NCBI RefSeq assembly: GCF_049965695.1 | Contig: NZ_JBMFWB010000021.1 | Location: 1 to 34,160 of the forward strand | DNA from: Athalassotoga sp049965695 | Lineage (GTDB): Bacteria > Thermotogota > Thermotogae > Mesoaciditogales > Mesoaciditogaceae | Length of the DNA: 34,160 nucleotides | Reading direction: 5' to 3' | Shown: positions 24,395 to 32,823 of the stretch, in pieces | Layout of the letters: each line of letters starts with the position of its first letter | How positions within the stretch are numbered: position 1 is the first letter of the stretch | Program-made: the position numbers and the translations under genes | Notes under the pieces: generated by a model | The model's input: the letters and a program-made list of their open reading frames with translations, nothing else | What the model was told of the DNA's origin: nothing | Database searches by the model: none

Positions 24395-24637
24395 TCATTC
24401 TTTGTCAAGGTCTTGTATGGCTTTGTTTAATTCTTCGAGTTCAAGTTCGAGTCTCTTCTTCTGGTAATTGTAGAAATCTTTGAGTTCTTCCTTCGTCATG
24501 TATCCTCTTCCATAACCCAATCCAAGGCCGTATCCTCTGCCGTAGCCGCATCCTCTACCATAACCTAAACCCAGGCCCAAACCTCTTCCGCGTCCTCTGC
24601 CGTATCCTGAGTAGTATTCAAAATCATCTCTCCACAT
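24395..24637 (-). CDS. DUF5320-type Gly/Arg/Tyr-rich small protein
   Basis: 80 aa. The first half is a low-complexity GYGRG/GLGLGYGRG tract (residues 10-46) with one cysteine; the second half is a charged helix (KEELKDFYNYQKKRLELELEELNKAIQDLDKE), probably a coiled coil. Such proteins accompany NifX/MinD loci in anaerobes and methanogens; function unknown. The ATG has AGAGGTG upstream. It is the first gene downstream of a near-consensus promoter and is set apart from the next gene by a stem-loop. Confidence 0.8.
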   Translation of the reverse strand: MWRDDFEYYSGYGRGRGRGLGLGLGYGRGCGYGRGYGLGLGYGRGYMTKEELKDFYNYQKKRLELELEELNKAIQDLDKE

Positions 24638-24678
24638 ATTTTTTCACCTCTTTTCATTTAAGTTATTTCACATATAAG

Positions 24679-24707
24679 ATTATATCACTTAAAGGAGATG
24701 AAGTCAA
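24679..24707 (-). promoter_or_regulatory. near-consensus sigma-70-type promoter of the Fe-S/MinD locus
   Basis: On the minus strand TTGACT (24707-24702), 17-bp spacer, TATAAT (24684-24679). The -10 lies in an imperfect palindrome TGATATAATCTTATATGTGA, a possible operator. Start of transcription is predicted near 24672. Confidence 0.85.
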
Positions 24708-24714
24708 CATGTTT

Positions 24715-24776
24715 TCCTCGCTGCGCTGCGGAGGTCATCTCGAGGGCATCCTGCGCTGCGCTCACATTAAATAAGC
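24715..24776 (+). repeat. modular repeat copy E (short form)
   Basis: Only the core is present (CCTCGCTGCGCTGCGGAGG ... CATCTCGAGGGCATCCTGCG), followed by ATTAAATAAGC and the edge motif. It aligns over about 75 bp with the reverse complement of copy B. There are no heptamers or hairpin. It sits between two divergent operons. Confidence 0.75.
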
Positions 24777-24806
24777 ATTCAACTTTTAAAGTAAGTTTGG
24801 TATATC
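24777..24806 (+). promoter_or_regulatory. edge motif / putative promoter facing the sugar-transport operon
   Basis: TTCAAC (24778-24783), 17-bp spacer starting TTTTAAAGT, TATATC (24801-24806). The palindrome ACTTTTAAAGT is intact (24782-24792). A second -10-like TATAAT lies at 24829-24834, so initiation may occur at either. Confidence 0.5.
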
Positions 24807-24828
24807 TTTATTTTTAGAAAATTTGTTG

Positions 24829-24834
24829 TATAAT
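24829..24834 (+). promoter_or_regulatory. -10 box of the sugar-transport operon
   Basis: A perfect TATAAT, 16 bp before the ATG. Initiation near 24841 would give a leader of about 10 nt that begins at the AAGGA ribosome site. No good -35 is seen at the normal spacing. Confidence 0.5.
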
Positions 24835-24850
24835 TCTGAAAAGGACGGTG

Positions 24851-26005
24851 ATGAATTTGAAGAAGATCATTTTGTTTATTTTGGTAATCACGATTTCAAC
24901 TTTGGTTTTTGCCACGACCGATATAACGGTTTGGTTCAGTTGGGAAGGTCAAAAAGAATTTCAATCTCTCGTCAACGATTTCAACGCATCACAATCTAAT
25001 TATCATGTTAATTTTGTCTATATCCCTGATATGACACAAAAATTGCAGATATCCTTAAGTGCCGGCACAGCCCTTCCTGATGTGGCACTCGTTAGGAATG
25101 ATGTCATAGGAATGCTTGCCTCTGCCAAGGATATAACTCCTGTTGGAAGTGTCGATGCTTTACAGGCATTCACGAAATCTTTTGAATTGAATGGAAAAAT
25201 TTACGCATATCCTTATTACGCGGATCTTCAAGTTATCTATCTAAATAAAAAGATGTATAACGGTCAAATTCCGGGTTACAATTGGACACTTTCAGATTTG
25301 GAGCAGATTGCGTTCAAGATAAAAGAGAGTGGTCATGTTGGTATTGCCATGACCTCTTCTTCGTCATACTTCTTCAATTCTTTTTATGCCGGTTTCAACG
25401 GTGGCGTTGTGCCTTTAAAAAATGGAATTCCCATTGTTGATAACAGCGGTACCATGAAGGCGTTCGAATTTTACAATCAGATTTTTAAAGTAGATAAAAT
25501 AGCGTTTTCGTACAACAAGTCTGCTTTGATAGAATCTTTTAAAACCGGTAAGGCCGGAATGCTTGTTCAGGGATCATTTTTAATTCCCGATTTTCTTTCT
25601 TCGAAACTCGATTTTGTCGTGTTACCCTATCCCAACCTTGATGATGGATCACCATTACCGCCTACATTCGATGCCAAAGGTTTTGTCGTTTTCAAAGATA
25701 GCGCCGCCGTTAAGGCATTCATCGATTACATAACGTCTGCCAAAAATGAAGAGTACTTCTGCAAACCAACGTACAAATTACCTGCAAACATCGATGCAAT
25801 GCATGCGCTCGAAAACTCGGACAGTTCTTTCAAAGTTTTGGATATCAGTGCCCAAAAAGGTCTTGTGCTTCCCACAACAACGATATTTAACGATGCTTAT
25901 TCAAATGCCATTACGACCGCATTGCAACTATACCTATCCGGACAGATGTCTTTAAACGAGGCACTTTCAAAAGCCCAAGAATACATAAATTCACAGGCTA
26001 AATGA
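24851..26005 (+). CDS. sugar ABC transporter substrate-binding protein
   Basis: 384 aa. A signal peptide occupies about residues 1-20 (KKIILFILVITISTLVFA) without a lipobox cysteine. The mature protein starts TDITVWFSWEGQKEF, followed by FNASQSNYHVNFVY and GTALPDVALVRND, typical of family 1 (maltose-type) binding proteins. It should capture a carbohydrate outside the membrane and hand it to the fused permease that follows. I start at ATG 24851 (AAGG 6 nt upstream). It overlaps the permease by ATGA. The sugar cannot be told from sequence. Confidence 0.92.
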   Translation: MNLKKIILFILVITISTLVFATTDITVWFSWEGQKEFQSLVNDFNASQSNYHVNFVYIPDMTQKLQISLSAGTALPDVALVRNDVIGMLASAKDITPVGSVDALQAFTKSFELNGKIYAYPYYADLQVIYLNKKMYNGQIPGYNWTLSDLEQIAFKIKESGHVGIAMTSSSSYFFNSFYAGFNGGVVPLKNGIPIVDNSGTMKAFEFYNQIFKVDKIAFSYNKSALIESFKTGKAGMLVQGSFLIPDFLSSKLDFVVLPYPNLDDGSPLPPTFDAKGFVVFKDSAAVKAFIDYITSAKNEEYFCKPTYKLPANIDAMHALENSDSSFKVLDISAQKGLVLPTTTIFNDAYSNAITTALQLYLSGQMSLNEALSKAQEYINSQAK

Positions 26006-28053
26006 CATTTTTTTGGCTACTTTTCTCTGTAAGTCTCATATTTTTCCTGATTTTCGTTGTAAGGGCAAAGCCTGTTTACACTTTTGCCCTTGCAATTTTG
26101 CTCTTCACAGTTAATTTTTTCCCGTTTTTATGGGGTGTGGGTATATCTTTTTTTGATTTTTTCCCGCCGACGATGAAATTTGTCGGATTTAAAAATCTCA
26201 TAGGCTCCTTTTCGGATCCGGGTCTGATACTTTCTGCAAAAATAACTGCTCTTTGGGCTATGACTTCAATGGCCATGGAAATTTTGATCTCTTATTCGAT
26301 AGCGCTTTCTCTTTATTCGATAAAAAAATTTTCTGGCCTGCTTTACGCCATTGTGCTCATTCCATGGGCAGTTCCTTCTTACATAAGCGTTATTTCGTGG
26401 ACTTCTCTTATCGAAGGATACGGCGGAGATTCTTTTCTTTCGAGAATTTTGCATGTAACTTTTAACTTAAGTACCAATATACCGGCGGCATTTTTGTGGA
26501 GTGCTTTCGTGGCTGCATGGCTTGGAATTCCTCTCATGACAATCGTCATATTGAGTTCTCTTCAAACTTTGCCACCCCATCTGCGGGATCTTGCAGAAAT
26601 GGAAGGGGCAAGTTCTTTCGAAAAGGCCATCAACGTTTACATTCCACAAACTTTGCCGATAGTTTTTCCTTACATATTCATAATATTCCTTGAATCTTTT
26701 AAAGAGTTTTCGACCATCTTTCTTATGACGGCCGGAGGTCCTGCCATTGTCTCCGGCTTCGGAAACAAATCGATCGTTGGCGCAACAACGGTTTTGGGCA
26801 TGCTTATGTATGATAAATTTTCCATCACCCAAAACTACGGCGTGCTCGGTGCTTATTCTGTGGCAATAGGGGTTATAATGCTTTTGCTTGTTGCCGTCGG
26901 ATGGAATTACAGATCATCAAAGAAGAATAGAAATTTGATCTTGGCGATCATCATCGCCCACATTATCTTTGATTTTTGGGGAATAGGTTCAGGATTTTTC
27001 GGGATATTGCCGGCTTTGTTTTACTTAATCGCTTTCTTTATGTATGAAAAACGGTCAAAAAGATTTAAAAAATTCGTCCTCATCGGATCGTTCTTTGATC
27101 TTGCTTATTTGATTTTTTCCGTTGCCCATTCAGGATTGTCAGGTGTGAGCATATCAGCGGTGATTTCTTTTATCGTGGCATTGACGATTGTTTTCGAAGG
27201 CAGAATTTACATAAGCATCTTAAAAATACCGGATTTGCTTTGGAAAGTTTTGAAAATGTCATGGCTTGTGTTTTGGTCGATAATCGTTTTTCTGCCAATT
27301 TGGAATGTTTTTGTTATGGGTTTATCAAAAGAAAATATGCTTCCCATATCTAACCTTTTACCCCGTGAATTAACGTTAAATAATTTTTCGGAACTTTTTT
27401 CGAATTACAATTTTGGTCAGGCTATTTTGAACAGCGTTGTAATAGGAGTTATGGCAATCGCGATCGTTTTGGTGACAGTTTTTCCAGCCACTTACGCTGC
27501 CGCACATTCAAAGCGGGCTTCAAGAATAGGTTTTTTGTTGTTGATCTCGTCTTTCTTTACAGGCATGCATACCATGATACCTTTGGCAATTACCTTTAGA
27601 TTTTTGGGTCTTCTTGATACTCTTTTGGGTGTTTCAATCGTGATCGCCTTACACGGAAGTGTCATATCTTATTTCTTGCTTTATCCATTTCTTTCTGGTT
27701 TACCTAAAAATCTCGATGAAGCGGCAAAAATTGATGGAGCAAATGGATTTACGAGAATGGTAAGAATTGCTTTGCCTTTGAGTTTACCGGCTCTATGGAC
27801 TATAATAGTTTTTGTGTTTATCGATAGTTGGAGTAGTTTTGTCATTCCTTTGATTTTTCTCAATTCAGAGAGTTTGTATCCGGTGTCAATGACGATGTAC
27901 AATTTAGTCGGCCAATATGGTCTTACATATTCAAAATGGAATCTTTTTGGTGCCGGATCTGTGATAAACATAATGGTTATTTTGATCGTGTTTTTGATCG
28001 CAAGAAAATCAATAATGAGTGGCATAATATCGAAAAATGGAGTCGATGACTGA
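26002..28053 (+). CDS. fused MalF-MalG-type ABC sugar permease
   Basis: 683 aa. Two complete permease domains lie in one chain. The N-terminal half (about 1-300) is MalF-like, with an EAA loop at about 195-215 (DLAEMEGASSFEKAINVYIP). The C-terminal half (about 400-683) is MalG-like, with an EAA loop at about 572-595 (DEAAKIDGANGFTRMVRIALP). Between them lie about four extra hydrophobic segments (about 307-400). In the usual system these are separate genes. Two EAA loops mean it can seat an ATPase dimer, but no ATPase gene is in the window, so a shared MalK/MsmX-type ATPase encoded elsewhere is expected. Confidence 0.9.
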   Translation: MTFFWLLFSVSLIFFLIFVVRAKPVYTFALAILLFTVNFFPFLWGVGISFFDFFPPTMKFVGFKNLIGSFSDPGLILSAKITALWAMTSMAMEILISYSIALSLYSIKKFSGLLYAIVLIPWAVPSYISVISWTSLIEGYGGDSFLSRILHVTFNLSTNIPAAFLWSAFVAAWLGIPLMTIVILSSLQTLPPHLRDLAEMEGASSFEKAINVYIPQTLPIVFPYIFIIFLESFKEFSTIFLMTAGGPAIVSGFGNKSIVGATTVLGMLMYDKFSITQNYGVLGAYSVAIGVIMLLLVAVGWNYRSSKKNRNLILAIIIAHIIFDFWGIGSGFFGILPALFYLIAFFMYEKRSKRFKKFVLIGSFFDLAYLIFSVAHSGLSGVSISAVISFIVALTIVFEGRIYISILKIPDLLWKVLKMSWLVFWSIIVFLPIWNVFVMGLSKENMLPISNLLPRELTLNNFSELFSNYNFGQAILNSVVIGVMAIAIVLVTVFPATYAAAHSKRASRIGFLLLISSFFTGMHTMIPLAITFRFLGLLDTLLGVSIVIALHGSVISYFLLYPFLSGLPKNLDEAAKIDGANGFTRMVRIALPLSLPALWTIIVFVFIDSWSSFVIPLIFLNSESLYPVSMTMYNLVGQYGLTYSKWNLFGAGSVINIMVILIVFLIARKSIMSGIISKNGVDD

Positions 28054-28689
28054 ATGGAAATTTTTGGGCCTTTAAAATCAAACCAAATAGAAATAGATCG
28101 GGAAGATATAAACAAATTGAGTTTGTACGTTAGAAAACTTGAAAAGTGGAACGGTATTCACGCTTTAACTTCCGTCTCCGCAAGAGAAATACCGTATGTT
28201 TTTGTCGTTGAACCTATTTTGGCATCGATGTCCCTTTCAAAACTCGTTACTCCGGAAAATTGCTTAGACATGGGAACAGGTTTTGGAAATCCGGGGGTGG
28301 CAATGTCGATGTATTTTAAGCGTACAGATTTTTTACTTGTCGATTCATCTCAAAAGAAAACGGCACTTTTAAGGCAAATAGTTCAAGAGACGAAAATGGA
28401 AAGAATTGAGGTTTTAACATCGAGAATCGAAGATGTTCCAAATGAGAAAAAATTCGATCTCATCGTTTCGAGGGGTATAGGTCCTCTTGAAAGAACACTC
28501 GATTACGCTGCCGAATTTGTCAAAGATAATGGGATCATTGCCATTTTCAAGGCGAAATTGGACTCCACCGAATATGCATCGATCAAAAATTCTGTGATTT
28601 ATTTTGATGGAGTTGTCAATTTAAAAGTCATGTATCCTTCAAAAGAAGTATCAAGATATCTGCTTATCTACAGGGTAAAAAATCCATGA
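28054..28689 (+). CDS. rsmG: 16S rRNA (guanine527-N7)-methyltransferase
   Basis: A 211-aa class I SAM-dependent methyltransferase that makes m7G527 in 16S rRNA. The SAM site is CLDMGTGFGNPGVAMS, followed by FLLVDSSQKKTALLRQI and the RsmG-typical ERIEVLTSRIEDV and FDLIVSRGIGPLE (usual form SRA). Length is normal. Its ATG abuts the permease TGA, and its stop overlaps lplA (ATGA), so it is translated as part of the transporter operon. Confidence 0.92.
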   Translation: MEIFGPLKSNQIEIDREDINKLSLYVRKLEKWNGIHALTSVSAREIPYVFVVEPILASMSLSKLVTPENCLDMGTGFGNPGVAMSMYFKRTDFLLVDSSQKKTALLRQIVQETKMERIEVLTSRIEDVPNEKKFDLIVSRGIGPLERTLDYAAEFVKDNGIIAIFKAKLDSTEYASIKNSVIYFDGVVNLKVMYPSKEVSRYLLIYRVKNP

Positions 28690-29438
28690 TCTGGAATTTA
28701 ATCGATTCAGGAGCAATGGATGGTTTTAACAACATGGCTTACGATCTTGGACTGCTTTCGAATGTAAAAGATATTCCTGTTTTGAGATTTTACGAATGGA
28801 ATCCGCCGGCTCTTTCGATAGGAAGGTTTCAAAATACGAAGGATATAAACTTTTCTTATTTGAAAGATCACAATTTCGATCTTGTACGCAGGCCAAGTGG
28901 AGGAAGGGCAGTTTTGCACTACGATGAATTGACATACTCAATCGTACTTCCGGCGTCGATGAGTTCGAAAAGTGTGACGGAAGTTTACCTTTTTATCTCA
29001 CAGGCAATCGTTGAAGGACTTAAAAGCGCAGGTTTGAAATGTGAAATATCTCAGGATAAAAAAGAGAATTATTCACGTTTTTCGGCGTGCTTTGCCGTTT
29101 CATCGATTTACGAGATCGTTTTAGACGGTAAAAAGTTGGTTGGAAGTGCTCAGGTAAGAAGAGATGGTAAAATTCTTCAACACGGTTCGATTCCGTTAAC
29201 TTCCCATGTTGAAGAATATGCCAATTGTTTTTCTCTTGATGAAATTGAAAGAAAAAAACTTCTTATAAAACTTAATTCTTCAATGACATCGGTTGGTGAA
29301 TATCTAAACTTAACGATCGGAGAATTGAAAAAATTTATCAAATCTGGATTTCAAAAAATTTTGAATGCCGATTTTCGGCCTTTGCAAATGTCTTTTGATG
29401 TGGATGAATATGTTCGAGAGGCAAAAGTATGGGATTGA
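28686..29438 (+). CDS. lipoate ligase A / octanoyltransferase LipM family protein
   Basis: 250 aa. RRPSGGRAVLHYDELTYSI is the lipoyl-pocket signature, and GKKLVGSAQVRRDGKILQHGSIPL carries the conserved lysine (about 150). Cys135 in SACFAVSSIYEI corresponds to the catalytic cysteine of LipM octanoyltransferases, which argues for transfer from an acyl carrier over ATP-dependent ligation. No lipoyl synthase or lipoyl-dependent complex is in the window. Overlaps: ATGA with rsmG and 10 bp with rsmI. Confidence 0.88.
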   Translation: MIWNLIDSGAMDGFNNMAYDLGLLSNVKDIPVLRFYEWNPPALSIGRFQNTKDINFSYLKDHNFDLVRRPSGGRAVLHYDELTYSIVLPASMSSKSVTEVYLFISQAIVEGLKSAGLKCEISQDKKENYSRFSACFAVSSIYEIVLDGKKLVGSAQVRRDGKILQHGSIPLTSHVEEYANCFSLDEIERKKLLIKLNSSMTSVGEYLNLTIGELKKFIKSGFQKILNADFRPLQMSFDVDEYVREAKVWD

Positions 29439-30079
29439 AAATCGTCGCCACGCCAATAGGCAACCTTTCCGATATGTCTCAAAGGGCCATTGAAACTCTT
29501 AAATCTGTTGATGCCGTGCTTTGCGAAGACACAAGAAGAACATTCAAAATCATAAGTTATCTTCAAATCTCAAAAAGACTCATCTCTTTCAACGATAAAA
29601 ATGCTCAAAAAAAGATTCCGGAACTTGTAAAGCAGATGGAATCTGGTAATGAATATGCCCTTGTCAGCGATGCCGGAATGCCGGTCATATCCGATCCGGG
29701 AATGAAACTTGTCAACGAATGCCATGAAAATGGTATACCTGTAGATGTAATTCCGGGTCCGAGTGCTCCTGTCTGTGCAGTTGCGGCGAGCGGTCTTAAC
29801 GTTTCGCATTTCGTCTTTCTCGGCTTTTTACCGCGCGGATCGAAATTAAGGAAATTGATGCGTCAAATGCATGAAATTGAAATTCCGATAGTGTTTTTTG
29901 AATCTCCATACAGAATAAAAGAGACGCTGAAAGAGATATGCACTTTCGATCCGGATGCAAGAGTTTTCATCGCAAGAGAAATGACAAAGATGAACCAAAC
30001 TTTCTATCGTGGAAATCCATGCGAACTTTCTGAAAAAGTTGATACCATAGGTGAGATTACCGTTGTTGTGGAATGGTAA
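29429..30079 (+). CDS. rsmI: 16S rRNA (cytidine1402-2'-O)-methyltransferase
   Basis: 216 aa in the tetrapyrrole-methylase fold: VATPIGNLSDMSQRA, CEDTRRT, VSDAGMPVISDPG and IPGPSAPVCAVAASGL are all RsmI signatures. It methylates the ribose of C1402 in the decoding centre. It is shorter than the E. coli protein (about 286 aa), lacking the C-terminal extension. It is the last gene of the operon that starts with the sugar-binding protein. No strong terminator follows, only an AT-rich imperfect stem near 30090-30125. Confidence 0.92.
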   Translation: MGLKIVATPIGNLSDMSQRAIETLKSVDAVLCEDTRRTFKIISYLQISKRLISFNDKNAQKKIPELVKQMESGNEYALVSDAGMPVISDPGMKLVNECHENGIPVDVIPGPSAPVCAVAASGLNVSHFVFLGFLPRGSKLRKLMRQMHEIEIPIVFFESPYRIKETLKEICTFDPDARVFIAREMTKMNQTFYRGNPCELSEKVDTIGEITVVVEW

Positions 30080-30157
30080 TACGATTAAAAATTAAAAGAT
30101 TAAGATCGTTTTTTCTCTTTTAAATTGCGCAAAAATCGGTTTTGGAGGAGTGAATTT

Positions 30158-30202
30158 TTGATCAAAAGTAAGTTAACTTTCTCAAACCTTATTTCATTTT
30201 GA
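30158..30202 (+). CDS. possible 14-codon leader ORF upstream of nrdJ
   Basis: TTG at 30158 follows GGAGGAG (30144-30150) at a 7-nt spacing, a better ribosome site than many genes here, and runs MIKSKLTFSNLISF to a TGA at 30200-30202. It lies in the 245-bp gap before nrdJ, about 120 bp from the nrdJ start. It could be a leader peptide, the start of a decayed gene, or chance. No alternative hairpins that would make an attenuator are obvious. Confidence 0.3.
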   Translation: MIKSKLTFSNLISF

Positions 30203-30267
30203 ATTCAAACTCCACTTTCCTCTCTTTTTGACCTACGTCCTTTCATTCACAAGTCTTAAAAGATTTT

Positions 30268-30294
30268 TTTGACTGTAACTTAAAAAGGGTAAAC
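30268..30294 (+). promoter_or_regulatory. candidate nrdJ promoter
   Basis: TTGACT, a 15-bp spacer, then TAAACT; the spacing is short and the -10 weak, so this is tentative. The gap shows no adenosylcobalamin riboswitch landmarks and no clear NrdR boxes. Confidence 0.35.
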
Positions 30295-30324
30295 TAATCT
30301 CAGAATCTTTCAAGGAGGGATCTT

Positions 30325-32823
30325 ATGCTATCTGATATCATTGAAAAATTTTCTAAAATTCAACCCACCGATAACGCCAAAAATATTCTCAAAGAAAGAT
30401 ATTTCTGGAAAAATCAAAGTGGTGAATACGTTGAAAAAAATTGGTCGGATGTTTCCAGACGGGTTGCCCGCATTACGGCCACGGCAGAAATTTTGTCTTC
30501 TGGAAATATCGATAACATCAAAAAATGGGAAGAAACATTTTATTCTATTTTGAACGCAAGGCTTTTCATTCCAAATAGTCCGACTCTTTTTAACGCCGGT
30601 ACAGGCGTTAAAGATGAACTGCTAAGAAAACCGATCGAAGAGATGACACTTCAAGATTACGAGGAAGTTTACAAAACGAGAAATCATCTTCATATGCTAA
30701 GCGCATGTTTTGTCGTTCCCGTAGATGATAGCATAGAAGGCATCTTTGATGCTGTCAAGAATTATGCCCTCATAACAAAAGTGGGAGGAGGCGTTGGTTC
30801 GAATTTCTCTTCTCTCAGGCCAAAAGGCACTTTTGTTGCGGGCACTTCCGGTCGCGCGTCGGGTCCCGTGAGTTTTATGCATGTTTTCAATTCCGCAATA
30901 GCAGTAGTGGAACAGGGTTACAAAAGAAGAGGCGCTTTGATGGGTATTCTTGATATAGATCATCCGGACATAGAAGAATTCATCGAAGCGAAGAAGGAAA
31001 ATACCGGAGAATCGGTGCTGAAATTTTTCAACATTTCCGTTGGAATAAAGGACAAAGAAAAGATCGTCACGGCTTATGAAAACGATGAAGAAATAGAATT
31101 ATCACATCCCAAATCGGGTGTGGTCAGAAAAATAAAAATTCGCGATCTGCTGAGAAAAATAGCCGAGAATGCATGGAAAACCGGTGATCCAGGCCTTGCA
31201 ATTCTTGGGGAAATGAACAGGTACAACCCACTTTATCCTTACAGAACGATAGAGTCAACCAATCCATGTGGCGAAATCGGCTTGCCGCCTTACGAAGCGT
31301 GCAATCTCGGATCGATAGATGTGGCGAAATTTTATGACAATGGATTTTTCGATCATGAGGCTTTTGATGAAACGGCCAAAATCGCGATTCGTTTTCTTGA
31401 TAACATAATAGATGTCAACGTCTTTCCACTTAAAGAAATAGATGATGCCGTTAGAAATTCGAGAAGATTGGGACTTGGAATAATGGGTTTTGCGGATTTG
31501 CTGTACAAGATGGAGATATCTTACAATTCGGAGGATGCTTTCAAATTTGCCTCTAATTTGATGGCTGAACTTGCACTCGAGTCTCACAGGGCCTCCTACG
31601 AACTGGGATTAGAAAAGGGAAATTTTCCACTCTACGATCACAGTAAATATTCAAAAGATGGAGGATTCATTCCGTTTGCAATGGGCAATTCTGAAATGGA
31701 TGATAAATTAAGAGAAGAGTTTACAAAACTTTCAAAAGCACACAGAAATGTTGCTGTTATGACAGTTGCTCCCACTGGATCCATTTCAAATATAGCAGAT
31801 ACATCATCCGGCCTTGAACCCAATTTTTTGCTTGCCTATACTCGGTACATGAATAAAAGCGATGGAACCAAAGAACCGCTTGTCTATGTTAATCATTTGC
31901 TCGTTGAGAAAATAGGCGATCTGCTCGACGAAGATATGAAAAAGCGCATAATGGATGAAGGAACGCTTAAAAATATAGATTCAATACCTGATGAAATCAA
32001 AAAGATATTTGTCGTGAGTCATGATATATCCACCGATGCGCACTTGAAGATGCAAGAAGCCTTTCAAAATTACGTCGATAACAACATATCTAAAACCATA
32101 AATATGCCAAATTCTTCAAGTGTTGAAGACATACTCGATGTCTATATACGTGCCTTAAAATCGAATGTCAGGGGAATAACGATATACAGGGACGGTTCTT
32201 TGCAGACGCAGGTTTTAAACGCAAACAAAAACGTTAAGACCAAAGATGCGCCTAAGGTCAATTTCTTTGTGATCGACGAACACCACAAATTAAGGGCAAG
32301 GCCGAGAAAGAAAACTTTAAGATCCGTTACAAGAAAATACAAGGGAGATTCAGGAACAACTTACATAACGGTGAGTTTTGATGATTCGGGAGAAGCGATA
32401 GAAGTATTTGTATCTAATGGAGGAGAAACGGCCGAGATCATAGGAAGACTTTCATCTATTGCCCTAAGGGCAGGTGTTTCGATGGATGAGATACTTGAAC
32501 AACTCAAAAAAGTCAAAGGCGATTACGCAAAAGGAGTTGCCGAAGAGATAAAAAAAGCAATAGATGATTTTGCCGAACTCTGGGGCATATCTGTAAAATC
32601 AGATGGCGAAGAAGAGATAATACATCTTGATGGGACAAAGAAAAGTCCTGAAGAAATAGAGAAATTCGTCGTTGCCAACAACCTTAAATGGTACAACGAC
32701 TACTACATAGATGAAGATGGAAACACATATTGTCCGGTTTGTCTTTCCAAAAATTCACTTGTTAATCAAGAAGGTTGCGTTACCTGTATGAATTGTAACT
32801 GGTCAAAGTGTGTCGTCGGATAA
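30325..32823 (+). CDS. nrdJ: adenosylcobalamin-dependent (class II) ribonucleotide reductase
   Basis: 832 aa. It reduces ribonucleotides to deoxyribonucleotides with a B12-derived radical, without oxygen. NSPTLFNAG, the Cys128 region LSACFVVP, NPCGE (Cys315), the substrate segment KVGGGVGSNFSSLRP, APTGSISNIADTSSGLEPNF and MPNSSSVEDILDVYI are all present. The C-terminus has a CPVC...CMNC cysteine cluster used to regenerate the active site. There is no ATP-cone at the N-terminus. The ATG has AAGGAGG upstream. Its 3' end overlaps the convergent rsmA by 21 bp. Confidence 0.96.
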   Translation: MLSDIIEKFSKIQPTDNAKNILKERYFWKNQSGEYVEKNWSDVSRRVARITATAEILSSGNIDNIKKWEETFYSILNARLFIPNSPTLFNAGTGVKDELLRKPIEEMTLQDYEEVYKTRNHLHMLSACFVVPVDDSIEGIFDAVKNYALITKVGGGVGSNFSSLRPKGTFVAGTSGRASGPVSFMHVFNSAIAVVEQGYKRRGALMGILDIDHPDIEEFIEAKKENTGESVLKFFNISVGIKDKEKIVTAYENDEEIELSHPKSGVVRKIKIRDLLRKIAENAWKTGDPGLAILGEMNRYNPLYPYRTIESTNPCGEIGLPPYEACNLGSIDVAKFYDNGFFDHEAFDETAKIAIRFLDNIIDVNVFPLKEIDDAVRNSRRLGLGIMGFADLLYKMEISYNSEDAFKFASNLMAELALESHRASYELGLEKGNFPLYDHSKYSKDGGFIPFAMGNSEMDDKLREEFTKLSKAHRNVAVMTVAPTGSISNIADTSSGLEPNFLLAYTRYMNKSDGTKEPLVYVNHLLVEKIGDLLDEDMKKRIMDEGTLKNIDSIPDEIKKIFVVSHDISTDAHLKMQEAFQNYVDNNISKTINMPNSSSVEDILDVYIRALKSNVRGITIYRDGSLQTQVLNANKNVKTKDAPKVNFFVIDEHHKLRARPRKKTLRSVTRKYKGDSGTTYITVSFDDSGEAIEVFVSNGGETAEIIGRLSSIALRAGVSMDEILEQLKKVKGDYAKGVAEEIKKAIDDFAELWGISVKSDGEEEIIHLDGTKKSPEEIEKFVVANNLKWYNDYYIDEDGNTYCPVCLSKNSLVNQEGCVTCMNCNWSKCVVG

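Noticed and set aside
24829..24850. A full -35/-10 promoter at the TATAAT before the sugar-binding protein
   Set aside because: No acceptable -35 lies 16-18 bp upstream (CTTTAT), so only the -10 is reported; the edge motif further upstream may be the true promoter.
30080..30324. Adenosylcobalamin riboswitch before nrdJ
   Set aside because: The conserved B12-box and core landmarks are not present in the 245-bp gap.
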